This document shows positions 1-7,788 of a DNA stretch of 64,000 nucleotides, piece by piece. The notes beneath the pieces are model-generated. The model saw only the letters and a list, made by a program, of their open reading frames with translations. It made no database searches and was not told the DNA's origin. Position numbers and translations under genes: made by a program. The DNA comes from Jiangella ureilytica (GTDB lineage Bacteria > Actinomycetota > Actinomycetes > Jiangellales > Jiangellaceae), in NCBI RefSeq assembly GCF_004348545.1, contig NZ_SMKL01000010.1:49526-113525 (forward strand). The letters are read 5' to 3'. Within the stretch, counting starts at the first letter, position 1. Each line of letters starts with the position of its first letter.

Positions 1-184
1 CCAGCAGGAAGCCGGTGTCGGTGGTGAACGGCTGGCCGGTGTTGAGATTGGCGCTGCCGTGGGCGACGGCGACCCGCTCGCCCCCGACGGACACCGCGAC
101 GACGGCGCCGGCCACCTTCAGCTCGGCGGAGCGGGTCTCGAGGACGTGGGTGAGTCGGTCGCGCAGGGTGCCGAGATCGGACAT
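1..184 (-). CDS. Beta-lactamase-fold serine hydrolase, N-terminal fragment
   Basis: Only the first 61 codons are in the window, and the gene runs off the left edge. The visible part is the N-terminal strand/helix region of class C beta-lactamase-like hydrolases (VAGAVVAVSVGGERVAVAHG, then NTGQPFTTDTGFLL), which normally comes just before the SxxK nucleophile motif. The start lies 22 bases after the dipeptidase stop codon, and a GAGAGAGGAAG-like ribosome site precedes it, so it is probably the last visible gene of the leftward operon starting at 5502. The catalytic residues lie outside the window, so enzyme identity is inferred from this short region and from the related genes at 2993, 15180 and 26171. 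Confidence 0.7.
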   Translation of the reverse strand, partial: MSDLGTLRDRLTHVLETRSAELKVAGAVVAVSVGGERVAVAHGSANLNTGQPFTTDTGFLL

Positions 185-206
185 GGGCGTGCCTTCCTCT
201 CTCAGA

Positions 207-1370
207 TCAGCCGTTGACGGTCTCGAGGACCCGGAGGAAGTTCTCGCCGAGGATGCCGGCGATCTGCTCGTCGGTGTAGCCGCGCGCGACCAGGCCGCGG
301 GTGATGTTGACCAGGTCGCGGTAGTCGCGGAACCCCTCCAGGGTGGCGGTGACGTCGATGTGGTGCTCGGGCCGGAACCCGTTGGCGTTGAGCAGTGGCA
401 CGATGAAGCGCTGCTGAAGATCGTGCGAGTAGCCCAGCGGCCAGTCGGTGCCGATGCCGGCGTGCTCCCAGCCGACCAGCGCGACGATGTGGTCGATGTG
501 GTCGAGCGTCAGCTCGATGGTCGGCCGCGGGTGGCCGGGCGGGGCGAGGAACGCCGGCACCGTCACGACACCGATGACGCCGCCGGTCGCGGCGATGGCC
601 CGGAGCTCGTCGTCGCTCTTCGCGCGGTCGTGCCGGTACAGGGCCTCGGCGCAGGTGTGCGTCGCGAGCACCGGCTGCTCCGACGCGGCGCAGGCGTCCA
701 GCGTGGTCTGCCGTCCGCTGTGTGCGGTGTCGACGATGACGCCGACCCGGTTGCAGCGCCGGACGAACTCCAGGCCGAAATGGCTCAGCCCGGCGTCGTA
801 CCGCTCGGTGCAGCCGGTGCCGACGAAGGTCATCGTGTTGTAGGCGCAGTCGGCGGTGTGCAGCACGCCGAGCTCGTGTGCGGCGTCGACGAGGTCCAGG
901 TCGCCGAGGCGTAGGCGGTTGAACTGGCACATGCCCCACAGCGCGTGCTCACCGTCGGCGTGCGCCGCGCGGATGTCGTCGGCCCGCCGCACCGCCCGCA
1001 GCCAGGGCAGCGTGCGCGTCGTCGCCGTCAGCGACGCCGCCGCCTCCAGGATGGCCGCCCGGTCCGAGAGCGTGCAGCCGGTGAGCCCGGCGGTGGCGCC
1101 GGAGGCGTCGAACAACTCGCGGTACTCGGGAAACTCGCCGCGCATCGCCTTGCCGACGAGGAAGTCGAAGGCCACACTCGCCGCCTGCCCGGGCGCGGCG
1201 GCCGCGGCCGCCTCGTACTCCTTGACCAGGTCGTCGGTCCAGACGTCGGGCGAGAACGGGCCCTGGTAGGTCATGTCGACGATGACGCTGTCACGGTGCA
1301 GCCGGGCGGCGCGGGCCTCCTGCTCGGCGGTGAGGCCGAAGTCGAACGTGCCGTACGTCTGCTCCGTCAT
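207..1370 (-). CDS. M19 (membrane dipeptidase family) peptidase
   Basis: The 387-residue protein matches the M19 renal/membrane dipeptidase TIM barrel, whose members cleave dipeptides including those with a C-terminal D-residue. The conserved core is visible: GLSHFGLEFVRRCNRVGVIVDTAH, then ATHTCAEALYRHDRAKSDDE, and GIGTDWPLG near the C-terminus. The two histidines that hold one metal (VDTAH, LATH) are present. The canonical N-terminal HxD pair is replaced (IVDMTYQG), and the bridging Glu is Gln (GMCQFN), as in a bacterial subgroup of M19. The ATG overlaps the stop of the upstream binding-protein gene (ATGA), with a GAGGAG ribosome site. The gene belongs to the leftward peptide-scavenging operon with a second M19 gene at 4534. 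No signal peptide is evident, so a cytoplasmic location is inferred. Confidence 0.88.
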   Translation of the reverse strand: MTEQTYGTFDFGLTAEQEARAARLHRDSVIVDMTYQGPFSPDVWTDDLVKEYEAAAAAAPGQAASVAFDFLVGKAMRGEFPEYRELFDASGATAGLTGCTLSDRAAILEAAASLTATTRTLPWLRAVRRADDIRAAHADGEHALWGMCQFNRLRLGDLDLVDAAHELGVLHTADCAYNTMTFVGTGCTERYDAGLSHFGLEFVRRCNRVGVIVDTAHSGRQTTLDACAASEQPVLATHTCAEALYRHDRAKSDDELRAIAATGGVIGVVTVPAFLAPPGHPRPTIELTLDHIDHIVALVGWEHAGIGTDWPLGYSHDLQQRFIVPLLNANGFRPEHHIDVTATLEGFRDYRDLVNITRGLVARGYTDEQIAGILGENFLRVLETVNG

Positions 1371-2965
1371 GACGTCTCCTCGAGGACGCGGATGCTGGTC
1401 GGGATCGGGAACGAGAACCCGGACACCTCCGCCTCGGCACCGCGCAGGTAGTAGAAGGAGGGCCGGAAGGCGATCGGCAGCGTGTTGACGTCGCGGAACA
1501 GCGCCTGCTCGGCCTGGTTCCAGAAGGTGCACGACTCCGGCGCGGTCAGCGTCTGCGCCTGCGCCACCAGCGACAGGTAGTCCTCGTTCTGGATACCGGA
1601 GACGTTGACGCCGTCGGGCGGGACCGGGCCGGAGGCGTATGGGATCCACTGGCTGGGCAGGTAGAAGCCGTAGCCGAGCACGAAGACGTCCCAGTTGCCG
1701 GCGGCGCCGAGTGCGACCTCGGTGTAGCCGTTGGGCCCGTCCAGGTTGAGGTCCACGGTCACGCCGAGCTGCTCCCACCGGTCGGCCACCAGCTCGGCCG
1801 TCGGCTGGTCGTACCGGTTGGTCGTGGGGATCGCGTGCAGGTCGATCGTGAGCGGCGTGCCGTCCTTCGCCCGCATGCCGTCCGGGCCGCGCACCCAGCC
1901 GGCCTCGTCGAGCAGCGCCTCCGCGGCGGCGACGTCGAACTCGGGCAGCTGGCCGGACACGGTGTCGCCGTCGCACACGTTCGGGTCGAGCGCGACCAGG
2001 CCGGTCGCCGCCGTGCCGGTCCCGCCGGTGGCGACGGGGACGAGCTCGTCGAGGTCGAGGGCCTGGGCGAGCGCGCGCCGGACGTCCTCGTCCTGCGTCA
2101 CGCGGCCGTCGCGCTGGTTGAACCACAGCGCCACGCCGGAGTGGCCCTGGTCCTTGTCCAGGCCCTCGGCGTCCAGCCGCCGGTGGTCGTCGCCGGTGAT
2201 CTGGGCGAAGTTCAGCTCGCCCGACAGCAGCAGGTTGGCTGCCGTCGTCTCGTCGGGGACGACGCGGACGACGACGGTCTTCGGGGTGCCCGGCTCGTCG
2301 GTGCCGACGCCGTCGGGGCCCCACGCGTAGTCGTCGCGGCGGGTGAAGGTGAAGGTCTGCCCGGCGACCACGTCGGTGAGGACGAACGGCCCGGTGCCGT
2401 CGGAGCCGGCCTGCAGCATGGTCCGGTCCTGCATGCCCTTGGCGCAGACGATCGGCAGCACCCCGACGGTCTCGAGCAGGAAGCCGAACGGCTGCTCGGC
2501 CGTCACGGTCACCATGCGCGCGGCGTCGTCGCCGGTCGCGGTGACCGGGACGGTCGGCGTGTGCAGGCCATAGAGGACCGCGCCGTTGGCGGGGTCGCTG
2601 ACGTAGGCGATGTCCGCTGCCACCTGCGACGCCGTGAGCGGCGAGCCGTCGGAGCACGTCACGTCGTCGCGCAGGGTGAAGGTCGCCGTCGTCGCGTCGA
2701 CCGTCCACTCCTCGGCCAGACCGGAGACGAACTCGCCGTCCGGGGTCAGGTTGACCAGCGGGTCGTAGAGAAGGTCGTCGTAGCCGAGCGCGCCGGGGGA
2801 GTGGTACGGGTCGAAGGACACCGGGTCGGCGGGCGTCGACCGGGTGAAGGTGCCGTCGACGGCGTAGCGGACCTCGTCGTCCTGGCTCGCGGGCGAGTCC
2901 GACGACGCGCCGCAGCCGGTGACGAGGCAACCGGTGACGACGAGCAGTGCGAACGTTCTACGCAT
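1367..2965 (-). CDS. ABC peptide/oligopeptide-type substrate-binding lipoprotein (SBP family 5)
   Basis: This 532-residue protein has a lipoprotein signal peptide with lipobox VTGC near residue 18, then a full SBP_bac_5 domain of the DppA/OppA type. It should capture a peptide or similar solute at the outer face of the membrane. It is closely related to the binding proteins at 11951 and 13555, sharing blocks such as VTCSDGSPLTASQVAADI, TATGDDAARMVTV and DDYAWGPDGVGTDEPGTPK. The ATG at 2965 has GGAG 7 bases upstream; the in-frame GTG at 2980 lies upstream of that site and is less likely. Permeases are not adjacent. The likely partner is the Dpp-type transporter at 17557-21554, since both have the same palindromic operator upstream. 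Confidence 0.9.
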   Translation of the reverse strand: MRRTFALLVVTGCLVTGCGASSDSPASQDDEVRYAVDGTFTRSTPADPVSFDPYHSPGALGYDDLLYDPLVNLTPDGEFVSGLAEEWTVDATTATFTLRDDVTCSDGSPLTASQVAADIAYVSDPANGAVLYGLHTPTVPVTATGDDAARMVTVTAEQPFGFLLETVGVLPIVCAKGMQDRTMLQAGSDGTGPFVLTDVVAGQTFTFTRRDDYAWGPDGVGTDEPGTPKTVVVRVVPDETTAANLLLSGELNFAQITGDDHRRLDAEGLDKDQGHSGVALWFNQRDGRVTQDEDVRRALAQALDLDELVPVATGGTGTAATGLVALDPNVCDGDTVSGQLPEFDVAAAEALLDEAGWVRGPDGMRAKDGTPLTIDLHAIPTTNRYDQPTAELVADRWEQLGVTVDLNLDGPNGYTEVALGAAGNWDVFVLGYGFYLPSQWIPYASGPVPPDGVNVSGIQNEDYLSLVAQAQTLTAPESCTFWNQAEQALFRDVNTLPIAFRPSFYYLRGAEAEVSGFSFPIPTSIRVLEETS

Positions 2966-2992
2966 GAGAGGTCTCCTCACTCATCGGGGCGC

Positions 2993-4510
2993 TCACGACG
3001 CGGGCCGGAAGTCGGCGTCGAGGATGCTGAGCGCCTCGACGGACCCGCGCGGCCCCACGGCGAACCGGGCGAAGGGGCGCACGTAGGGCACGCCCAGCGG
3101 CCGGATCCGGAACACGTCGCCATGCCAGTGCTCGAGGCGGGCGGCGAACGCGCCCGCACCGGGGAACGCGAGCAGAAGACCGTCGTCGTCGGCGGTGATC
3201 CGGAGGCGTCCGTAGAGACGGTGGTGGTCCTCGTAGTCGCCGGCATACCGGTCCACCGCGAGGGTGGGCCGGGTGCCGCTCAGCCGGGCGGCGGTCAGCG
3301 CTGCCGCCTCCTCGTCGTGCGCCCGCTGGGCCGCGCGCTGACGGGTGGCCAGCTCCGCGCTCCAGCCGGTGAGTGGCCGGCCGAGCAGCTGGTCGAAGAC
3401 CCACAGCGACACCGCCGTGTGGAAGGCGAACGGGTCGTAGCCATGGGCCGTGCGGTCGAAGCTCGCCCGGTCGCCGTTGGCGAGCACGGCCACGCCGAGC
3501 CGTCGGTCCGGGAGCAGCGAGACCTGGGCGGGGAAGCCGATGATGAGCCCGCCGTGCGACACGTGCGTCTCGCCGCGGTACCGCTCGTTGCGCCAGCCGA
3601 GCGCGTGGGTGGTGTTCTCGAACGGGAAGCGGGCGGTGTCGTGCGGGTTCTGCGGGCTGTGCATCTCGCGCAGCGTGTCGCGCCGGAGGATCGGCCGGCC
3701 GTCGTTCAGCTGCATGACCAGCCAGTTCGACAGGTCCGCAGCACTGGACACGACGGCGCCGGCGGCCGCGAGCGTGTCATAGCTCTGCCAGGGCATGCTG
3801 CGGGCCGGCCCGCCGCCGAGGCGGTGCGGCATCGCGACGTTGCCATCGTGCGCTTCGGTGCGCCGCACCTCGCCGGCCGGCGCGGTGCCGAAGAACGTGG
3901 CGGTGACGTGCTTGTCGTCCCAGTAGTCCAGGGCACTGGTGCCGCTGCGGGTCATGCCGAGCGGTTCGAAGATGCGGGTCCGGACCAGCTCCTGCCAGGT
4001 CGTGCCGGAGACGGCTTCGACGACCTGGCCGACGGCGCCGTACATGAGGTTGCTGTAGACGTACGAGGCGCGGAACGGCTCGGCCTGGCGCTGGTAGCGC
4101 ATCCGCCGCAGCGCCTCGTCTGCCCCCATGATCTCCAGGCCGGGCGCCCAGACGTCCACGTGGCCGGTCCGGTGCGCGAGCGCGTCGCGGACGGTGACGG
4201 CTCTGGTCAGCCACGGGTCGTGCAGCCGGAAGCCGGGGAGGTGGGCGGCCAGCGGGTCGTCCCAGCCCAGCCGCCCCTCGTCGACGAGGACGCCGGCCGC
4301 GGCGGCGGTGAACGCCTTGGACGTGGAGCCGAGCTGGAACAGCGTGTGCTCGTCGACGCGGTCGTCGCTGCCGGCCTCCTTGACGCCGTGGCCGCCGACG
4401 TGCAGTACGTCGGTCCCGTGCACGACGGCGACGGCGGCGCCGGGGATGCCCCAGTCGTGCAGGGCCTGCTCGACGTGCTCGTCCAGTCCGGTCAACGTCG
4501 TTGTGCCCAT
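2993..4510 (-). CDS. Beta-lactamase-fold serine hydrolase (class C/DD-peptidase-like)
   Basis: The 505-residue protein has the three landmarks of the family: nucleophile motif S62-T-S-K65, Y152-S-N154, and a SHGG motif near residue 320 in place of KTG. A C-terminal region of about 130 residues resembles the lipocalin-like extension of many such hydrolases. Family members include D-aminopeptidases, esterases and beta-lactamases, so the substrate cannot be fixed from sequence. The neighbours point to peptide or amide cleavage: it sits 23 bases after one M19 dipeptidase gene and 27 bases before a peptide-binding lipoprotein gene. No signal peptide is obvious. It starts at MGTTTLTGLD; the open frame upstream is out of register with the dipeptidase and is not used. 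Confidence 0.87.
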   Translation of the reverse strand: MGTTTLTGLDEHVEQALHDWGIPGAAVAVVHGTDVLHVGGHGVKEAGSDDRVDEHTLFQLGSTSKAFTAAAAGVLVDEGRLGWDDPLAAHLPGFRLHDPWLTRAVTVRDALAHRTGHVDVWAPGLEIMGADEALRRMRYQRQAEPFRASYVYSNLMYGAVGQVVEAVSGTTWQELVRTRIFEPLGMTRSGTSALDYWDDKHVTATFFGTAPAGEVRRTEAHDGNVAMPHRLGGGPARSMPWQSYDTLAAAGAVVSSAADLSNWLVMQLNDGRPILRRDTLREMHSPQNPHDTARFPFENTTHALGWRNERYRGETHVSHGGLIIGFPAQVSLLPDRRLGVAVLANGDRASFDRTAHGYDPFAFHTAVSLWVFDQLLGRPLTGWSAELATRQRAAQRAHDEEAAALTAARLSGTRPTLAVDRYAGDYEDHHRLYGRLRITADDDGLLLAFPGAGAFAARLEHWHGDVFRIRPLGVPYVRPFARFAVGPRGSVEALSILDADFRPAS

Positions 4511-4533
4511 TCGGAGCCCTCGCCTCCCCGCCG

Positions 4534-5502
4534 TCAGCGCCAGACCTGGCCGAAGACGCGCAGCCAGTTCTCGCCGAGGATGCCGCGCACGTCGTCGGCG
4601 CCGAACCCACGCTCGAACAGCCGCTCGGTGAGGCGCGGCAGGCCGGAGGCGTCCTCGAGCTCGGCGGGGTAGTGCCAGGGCGGCGGCGGGTAGCTCTCCC
4701 GTGACCACACGCCGTCGCGGATCAGCTGCTCGTAGACGTCCAGCGGCGGGTTCGGCGTCGTGTAGTCCAGGCCGATCCCGACGTGCTCGGTGCCGACCAG
4801 GTCGGCGAGGTAGGCGATGTGGTCGATGTAGTCGTCGAGCGTGGGCTTGGCCGACGACACGACGAACGCGCCGTAGCCGTTGGCCCCGATGACGCCGCCG
4901 CCGGCCGCGAGGGCCCGGATGAGGTCGTCGGTCAGGTTGCGCCGGCTGTGGTGCACGGCGGCACAGTTCGAGTGCGACGCGATGACGGGCGCGGTGGAGG
5001 CCTCGACGGCGTCCAGGCTGGTCCGCAGGCCGGTGTGCGAGACGTCGACGATCATCCCGAGACGGTTCAGTTCGCCGACGACCTGGCGCCCGAACCGGCT
5101 GAGCCCGGCGTCGTTCGGCTCCTCGCACCCGTCGCCGACGGGGCTGCGGACGTTGTAGGTCAGCTGGACCACGCGCACGCCAAGCCGCCAGTACACCTCG
5201 ACCAGGCCGGCGTCGTACTCGACCGGCTGCGTCCCCTGGAAGTGCAGGACCACGGCGAGCTTTCCGTCGCGCTTGGCGGCGCGGATGTCGTCGGCCGTGG
5301 TGGCGAGGACGAGGTCGTCGCGCTCGCGGAGGAACCGGTACGTGTCGCCCAGCAGGCCGACGGTGTCGCGGCAGCTCTCCCACGCGGCGACGCTGACGAC
5401 GCAGGCGGTGGCGCCGCCGGCGATCCAGCTCGGGTACTGCTCACGCCACCACAGGGCCGGGCACGTGCCGTCGATCACGATCGCGTCGGAGTGCAGGGTC
5501 AT
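4534..5502 (-). CDS. M19 (membrane dipeptidase family) peptidase, first gene of operon
   Basis: The 322-residue M19 TIM-barrel peptidase is a paralogue of the 207-1370 gene. Visible family blocks are RFGRQVVGELNRLGMIVDVSH, APVIASHSNCAAVHHSRRNL and GIGLDYTTPNPP. The histidines in DVSH and ASHS are conserved. The N-terminal HxD is replaced by DGTCPALWW and the bridging Glu by Gln (HFQGTQP), so the metal site is probably modified. The ATG at 5502 is preceded by GGGAG with a 6-base gap; the GTG just before it is too close to that site. This is the promoter-proximal gene of the leftward operon, and the GntR-type operator 5536-5553 lies about 35 bases upstream. Expected role: hydrolysis of imported dipeptides, possibly with D-residues. 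Confidence 0.88.
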   Translation of the reverse strand: MTLHSDAIVIDGTCPALWWREQYPSWIAGGATACVVSVAAWESCRDTVGLLGDTYRFLRERDDLVLATTADDIRAAKRDGKLAVVLHFQGTQPVEYDAGLVEVYWRLGVRVVQLTYNVRSPVGDGCEEPNDAGLSRFGRQVVGELNRLGMIVDVSHTGLRTSLDAVEASTAPVIASHSNCAAVHHSRRNLTDDLIRALAAGGGVIGANGYGAFVVSSAKPTLDDYIDHIAYLADLVGTEHVGIGLDYTTPNPPLDVYEQLIRDGVWSRESYPPPPWHYPAELEDASGLPRLTERLFERGFGADDVRGILGENWLRVFGQVWR

Positions 5503-5535
5503 CACTCGCTCCCGTTCGATCCGCCTGGTTGAACA

Positions 5536-5553
5536 TTAGGTGTAATACCTTAC
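5536..5553. promoter_or_regulatory. Putative GntR operator, site 1
   Basis: The palindromic 18-mer TTAGGTGTAATACCTTAC lies in the 98-base divergent gap between the M19 operon (5502) and the gntR gene (5601). Its reverse complement differs by one base from site 2 at 7756 and by two symmetric bases from site 3 at 17406. The form GGTnTnAnACC fits the t.GT...AC.a pattern of FCD-type GntR regulators. Binding by the adjacent regulator is inferred. Confidence 0.7.
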
Positions 5554-5588
5554 GTGTGTGGTGTCAAGCCTTTCTTCCGTGTCTGTGC

Positions 5589-5594
5589 GACAAT
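5589..5594 (+). promoter_or_regulatory. Possible -10 box of a leaderless gntR transcript
   Basis: GACAAT ends six bases before the GTG at 5601, and no ribosome-binding site is visible before that GTG. This arrangement is what leaderless actinobacterial mRNAs show, where transcription begins at the start codon. No convincing -35 box is visible. Confidence 0.35.
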
Positions 5595-5600
5595 GATCGG

Positions 5601-6302
5601 GTGAGTGAAGCGGTGACGGGTCTGGGTCAGGAGCTGGGCGGAGCCAAGCTGACGGCGTCGAGCCTGCGCGACCAGGCGCTGCGGGTGATCCGGGCACGGA
5701 TCATCTCCGGCGAGCTGGCGCCGGGACGGCTGTATGCCCTCGGCGCGGTGGCGGAGCAGCTGGGCGTCTCGGTGACGCCGGTGCGCGAGGCCGTCCTCGA
5801 CCTCGCCCGCGAGGGCCTCGTCGAGCTGGCCCGCAACCGCGGCTTCCGGGTCCGCGAGATGACCGACGGCGACCTCGACGAGATCGTGGAGCTGCGGCGG
5901 ATGATCGAGGTCTCAGCCGTGCGCACCATCGCCGAGCGCGGCCTGCTCGCCGACGCCGAGGCGGACCGCCTCCGCGAGATCGCCGCCGCCACCGAGAAGT
6001 GCGCCGCCGACGGCGACTGGGTCGGCTTCCTCGACAACGACCGCGACCTGCACATGGGCCTGCTCGCGCACCTCGGCAACGAGCGGCTGCTCACCATCGT
6101 CGGCTCATTGCGCGACCAGGGCCGGCTCTACGGCCTCGACCACGTCGCCGGCTCGGCCAGCCTCATGGAGTCCACCCATGAGCACGACACCCTCATCGAC
6201 GCCGTTGCCGCGGGGGAGGCCGACCTGGCAGCGGCCATCATGGATCGCCACCTGCGGCACACTCGCGGCATCTGGGCCGGTCACGCCGAACACTCCGGCT
6301 GA
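5601..6302 (+). CDS. GntR family transcriptional regulator (FCD/FadR subfamily)
   Basis: The 233-residue protein has an N-terminal winged helix (SLRDQALRVIRARIISGELAPG, LGAVAEQLGVSVTPVREAVL, LVELARNRGFRV) followed by an all-helical FCD effector domain. That domain keeps metal-binding histidines in NDRDLHMGLLAHLGN and in MDRHLRHTRG. FCD regulators respond to small acids or amino-acid-like ligands. The start GTG at 5601 gives MSEAVTGLG; the longer frame from 5529 would run through the operator and promoter. It is divergent from the M19 operon and shares its palindrome, so autoregulation and control of that operon, the 7721/7789 pair and the transporter at 17557 are likely. The effector is unknown. 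Confidence 0.9.
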   Translation: MSEAVTGLGQELGGAKLTASSLRDQALRVIRARIISGELAPGRLYALGAVAEQLGVSVTPVREAVLDLAREGLVELARNRGFRVREMTDGDLDEIVELRRMIEVSAVRTIAERGLLADAEADRLREIAAATEKCAADGDWVGFLDNDRDLHMGLLAHLGNERLLTIVGSLRDQGRLYGLDHVAGSASLMESTHEHDTLIDAVAAGEADLAAAIMDRHLRHTRGIWAGHAEHSG

Positions 6303-6388
6303 AGCGGCCGCACTCCGGGTCGCCCTGCCCGTCCCCGCCTGCCGTCCCGACTGCGGTGATCCCGGGGCAACCGGGGTATCGATCGCCC

Positions 6389-6405
6389 CCGGGCATATCG
6401 CCCGG
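6389..6405. terminator. Possible stem-loop between convergent genes
   Basis: CCGGGC and GCCCGG form a 6-bp stem around ATATC in the 171-base gap where gntR and the oxidase gene converge. There is no U-tract, so termination is only suggested by position. Confidence 0.3.
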
Positions 6406-6473
6406 CAACTCCCCGTTGACCCCACGGCCACATGCCGGCGGGGACGGCGGGCAACGGGGGGTGCGGCGCGACG

Positions 6474-7721
6474 TCAGCGAAGCGGGTCGAAGGGCGCCAG
6501 TTCCGGTGGCAGCCGGCCGGTGACGATGCGCTCGGCCAGCAGCCGGCCGGTCGCTGGGCCGAGGGTGACGCCCCACATGCCGTGGCCGCCGGTCACGAAC
6601 ACCCGCGGCGATCGGGTGGCGCCGACCAGCGGCAGGCCGTCGGGCGTGCAGGGGCGGGCGCCCACCCAGACGTCGCGCTGGTCGTCGACGTCTGCGCCGG
6701 TGAGCAGCGGGCGGACGGCGTCGGCGACGGCGCGGACGCGGCGGGCGTCGGGCGGGGCGTCGATGCGGCGGAACTCCATCATGCCGGCCAGCCGCAGCCG
6801 GCCGCCGATCGGCGTGCAGGCCACGCGTGCGGCCGGGAAGTACAGCGGCGTCGCCGGCAGCGGATCGACCGGCACGCTGCAGCTGTAGCCCCGTCCGGCC
6901 ATCACGACGCGGCGCACGCCGAACCGGCGGGCCAGTCGGCCGAGGGCCGCGCCGGTCGCGAGCACGACGGCATCGTAGGGCTCTGTCCCGGAGGGTATCC
7001 GCACCTCGACGTCCGCGCCGGTGTCGGCCACCGCGGTCACGGCGGCGGACTCGACACCGGTGCGGACGGTGCCGCCGCGGGCCGTGACGGACGCGGCCAG
7101 CGCGTGGACGAACCGGCCGGGGTCGACGTGGCGCTGGGCGTGCAGGCGGACCGCCGCGCCGACCGCTCCGGACAGTGCCGGCGCGGCCGCCCGCGCCTCG
7201 TCGCCCGTGAGCAGGTCGAACGCCGGCTCACGTCCGGCGGCGCGGAGGTGGTCCAGCTCGGCGAGCAGGACGTCGCGCTCCCGCTCGGTGCGATAGGCGG
7301 CGATGAGCGGACCCGCCCGGCCGCCCGCGCCGTCCGTACCCGCACCACCGGCCGCGAGCTGGTCGAAGGCCTCGAGCGCGAGCCGGTCCAGCGGGACGAA
7401 CGTGCGCGCCCCGGCCGCCCAGCGGCGCTGGCTGCTGTGCCGGGCGAACCCCGTCAAGAACCGGAGCAGTTCCGGGTCCGGCCGCGGTGACACCGACACC
7501 GGCGACGCCGGGTTCAGCAGCGCACGCAGACCGAACGTCAGCACGCCGGGCGCGGGCAGCGGCGCGGTGAGGGCCGGCACGACCAGCCCGGCGTTGCCCC
7601 ACGAGGCCCCGGCCGCGACACCGGTCCGGTCGAACACCGTGACGTCGACGTCGTGCTCCTGCAGGAACCAGGCGGTGGCCAAGCCGGTCACTCCGGCGCC
7701 GACGACGGCGACTCTGTTCAC
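6474..7721 (-). CDS. FAD-dependent D-amino-acid dehydrogenase-like oxidoreductase (DadA-like)
   Basis: The 415-residue DAO-fold flavoprotein has an N-terminal FAD site VAVVGAGVTGLATAWFL followed by FDRTGVAAGASWGNAGLV. Its C-terminal block GLPLVGATRSPRVFVTGGHGMWGVTLGPATG is typical of DadA-type D-amino-acid dehydrogenases. It should oxidise a D-amino acid (or related amine) to the imino/keto acid. The start is GTG at 7721 with a GAGAGGG ribosome site. It is divergent from the cyclodeaminase-like gene at 7789 across 67 bases that contain operator site 2, so the two are probably induced together. This fits a step that deals with D-residues freed by the peptidases encoded alongside. Substrate and electron acceptor are not deducible. 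Confidence 0.85.
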   Translation of the reverse strand: MNRVAVVGAGVTGLATAWFLQEHDVDVTVFDRTGVAAGASWGNAGLVVPALTAPLPAPGVLTFGLRALLNPASPVSVSPRPDPELLRFLTGFARHSSQRRWAAGARTFVPLDRLALEAFDQLAAGGAGTDGAGGRAGPLIAAYRTERERDVLLAELDHLRAAGREPAFDLLTGDEARAAAPALSGAVGAAVRLHAQRHVDPGRFVHALAASVTARGGTVRTGVESAAVTAVADTGADVEVRIPSGTEPYDAVVLATGAALGRLARRFGVRRVVMAGRGYSCSVPVDPLPATPLYFPAARVACTPIGGRLRLAGMMEFRRIDAPPDARRVRAVADAVRPLLTGADVDDQRDVWVGARPCTPDGLPLVGATRSPRVFVTGGHGMWGVTLGPATGRLLAERIVTGRLPPELAPFDPLR

Positions 7722-7755
7722 GACGGCACCCTCTCGACCGCGGACCGATTGGAAT

Positions 7756-7773
7756 GTAAGGTATTATACCTAA
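7756..7773. promoter_or_regulatory. Putative GntR operator, site 2
   Basis: GTAAGGTATTATACCTAA sits between the divergent oxidase (7721) and cyclodeaminase-like (7789) genes. Seventeen of 18 bases match the reverse complement of site 1. The inner AGGTATNATACCT is a perfect palindrome. It could control both directions at once. Confidence 0.72.
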
Positions 7774-7788
7774 GGTTGAGGAGACGTG

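Noticed and set aside
207..2930. A 907-codon reverse frame that seems to fuse upstream sequence to the M19 dipeptidase
   Set aside because: The first 520 codons are an out-of-frame reading of the binding-protein gene. The dipeptidase starts at 1370, where there is an ATGA overlap and a ribosome site.
1835..4672. A 945-codon forward open frame
   Set aside because: It lies antisense to the binding-protein, hydrolase and dipeptidase genes, has arginine/glycine/valine-biased composition and no domain. It is a GC-rich shadow frame.
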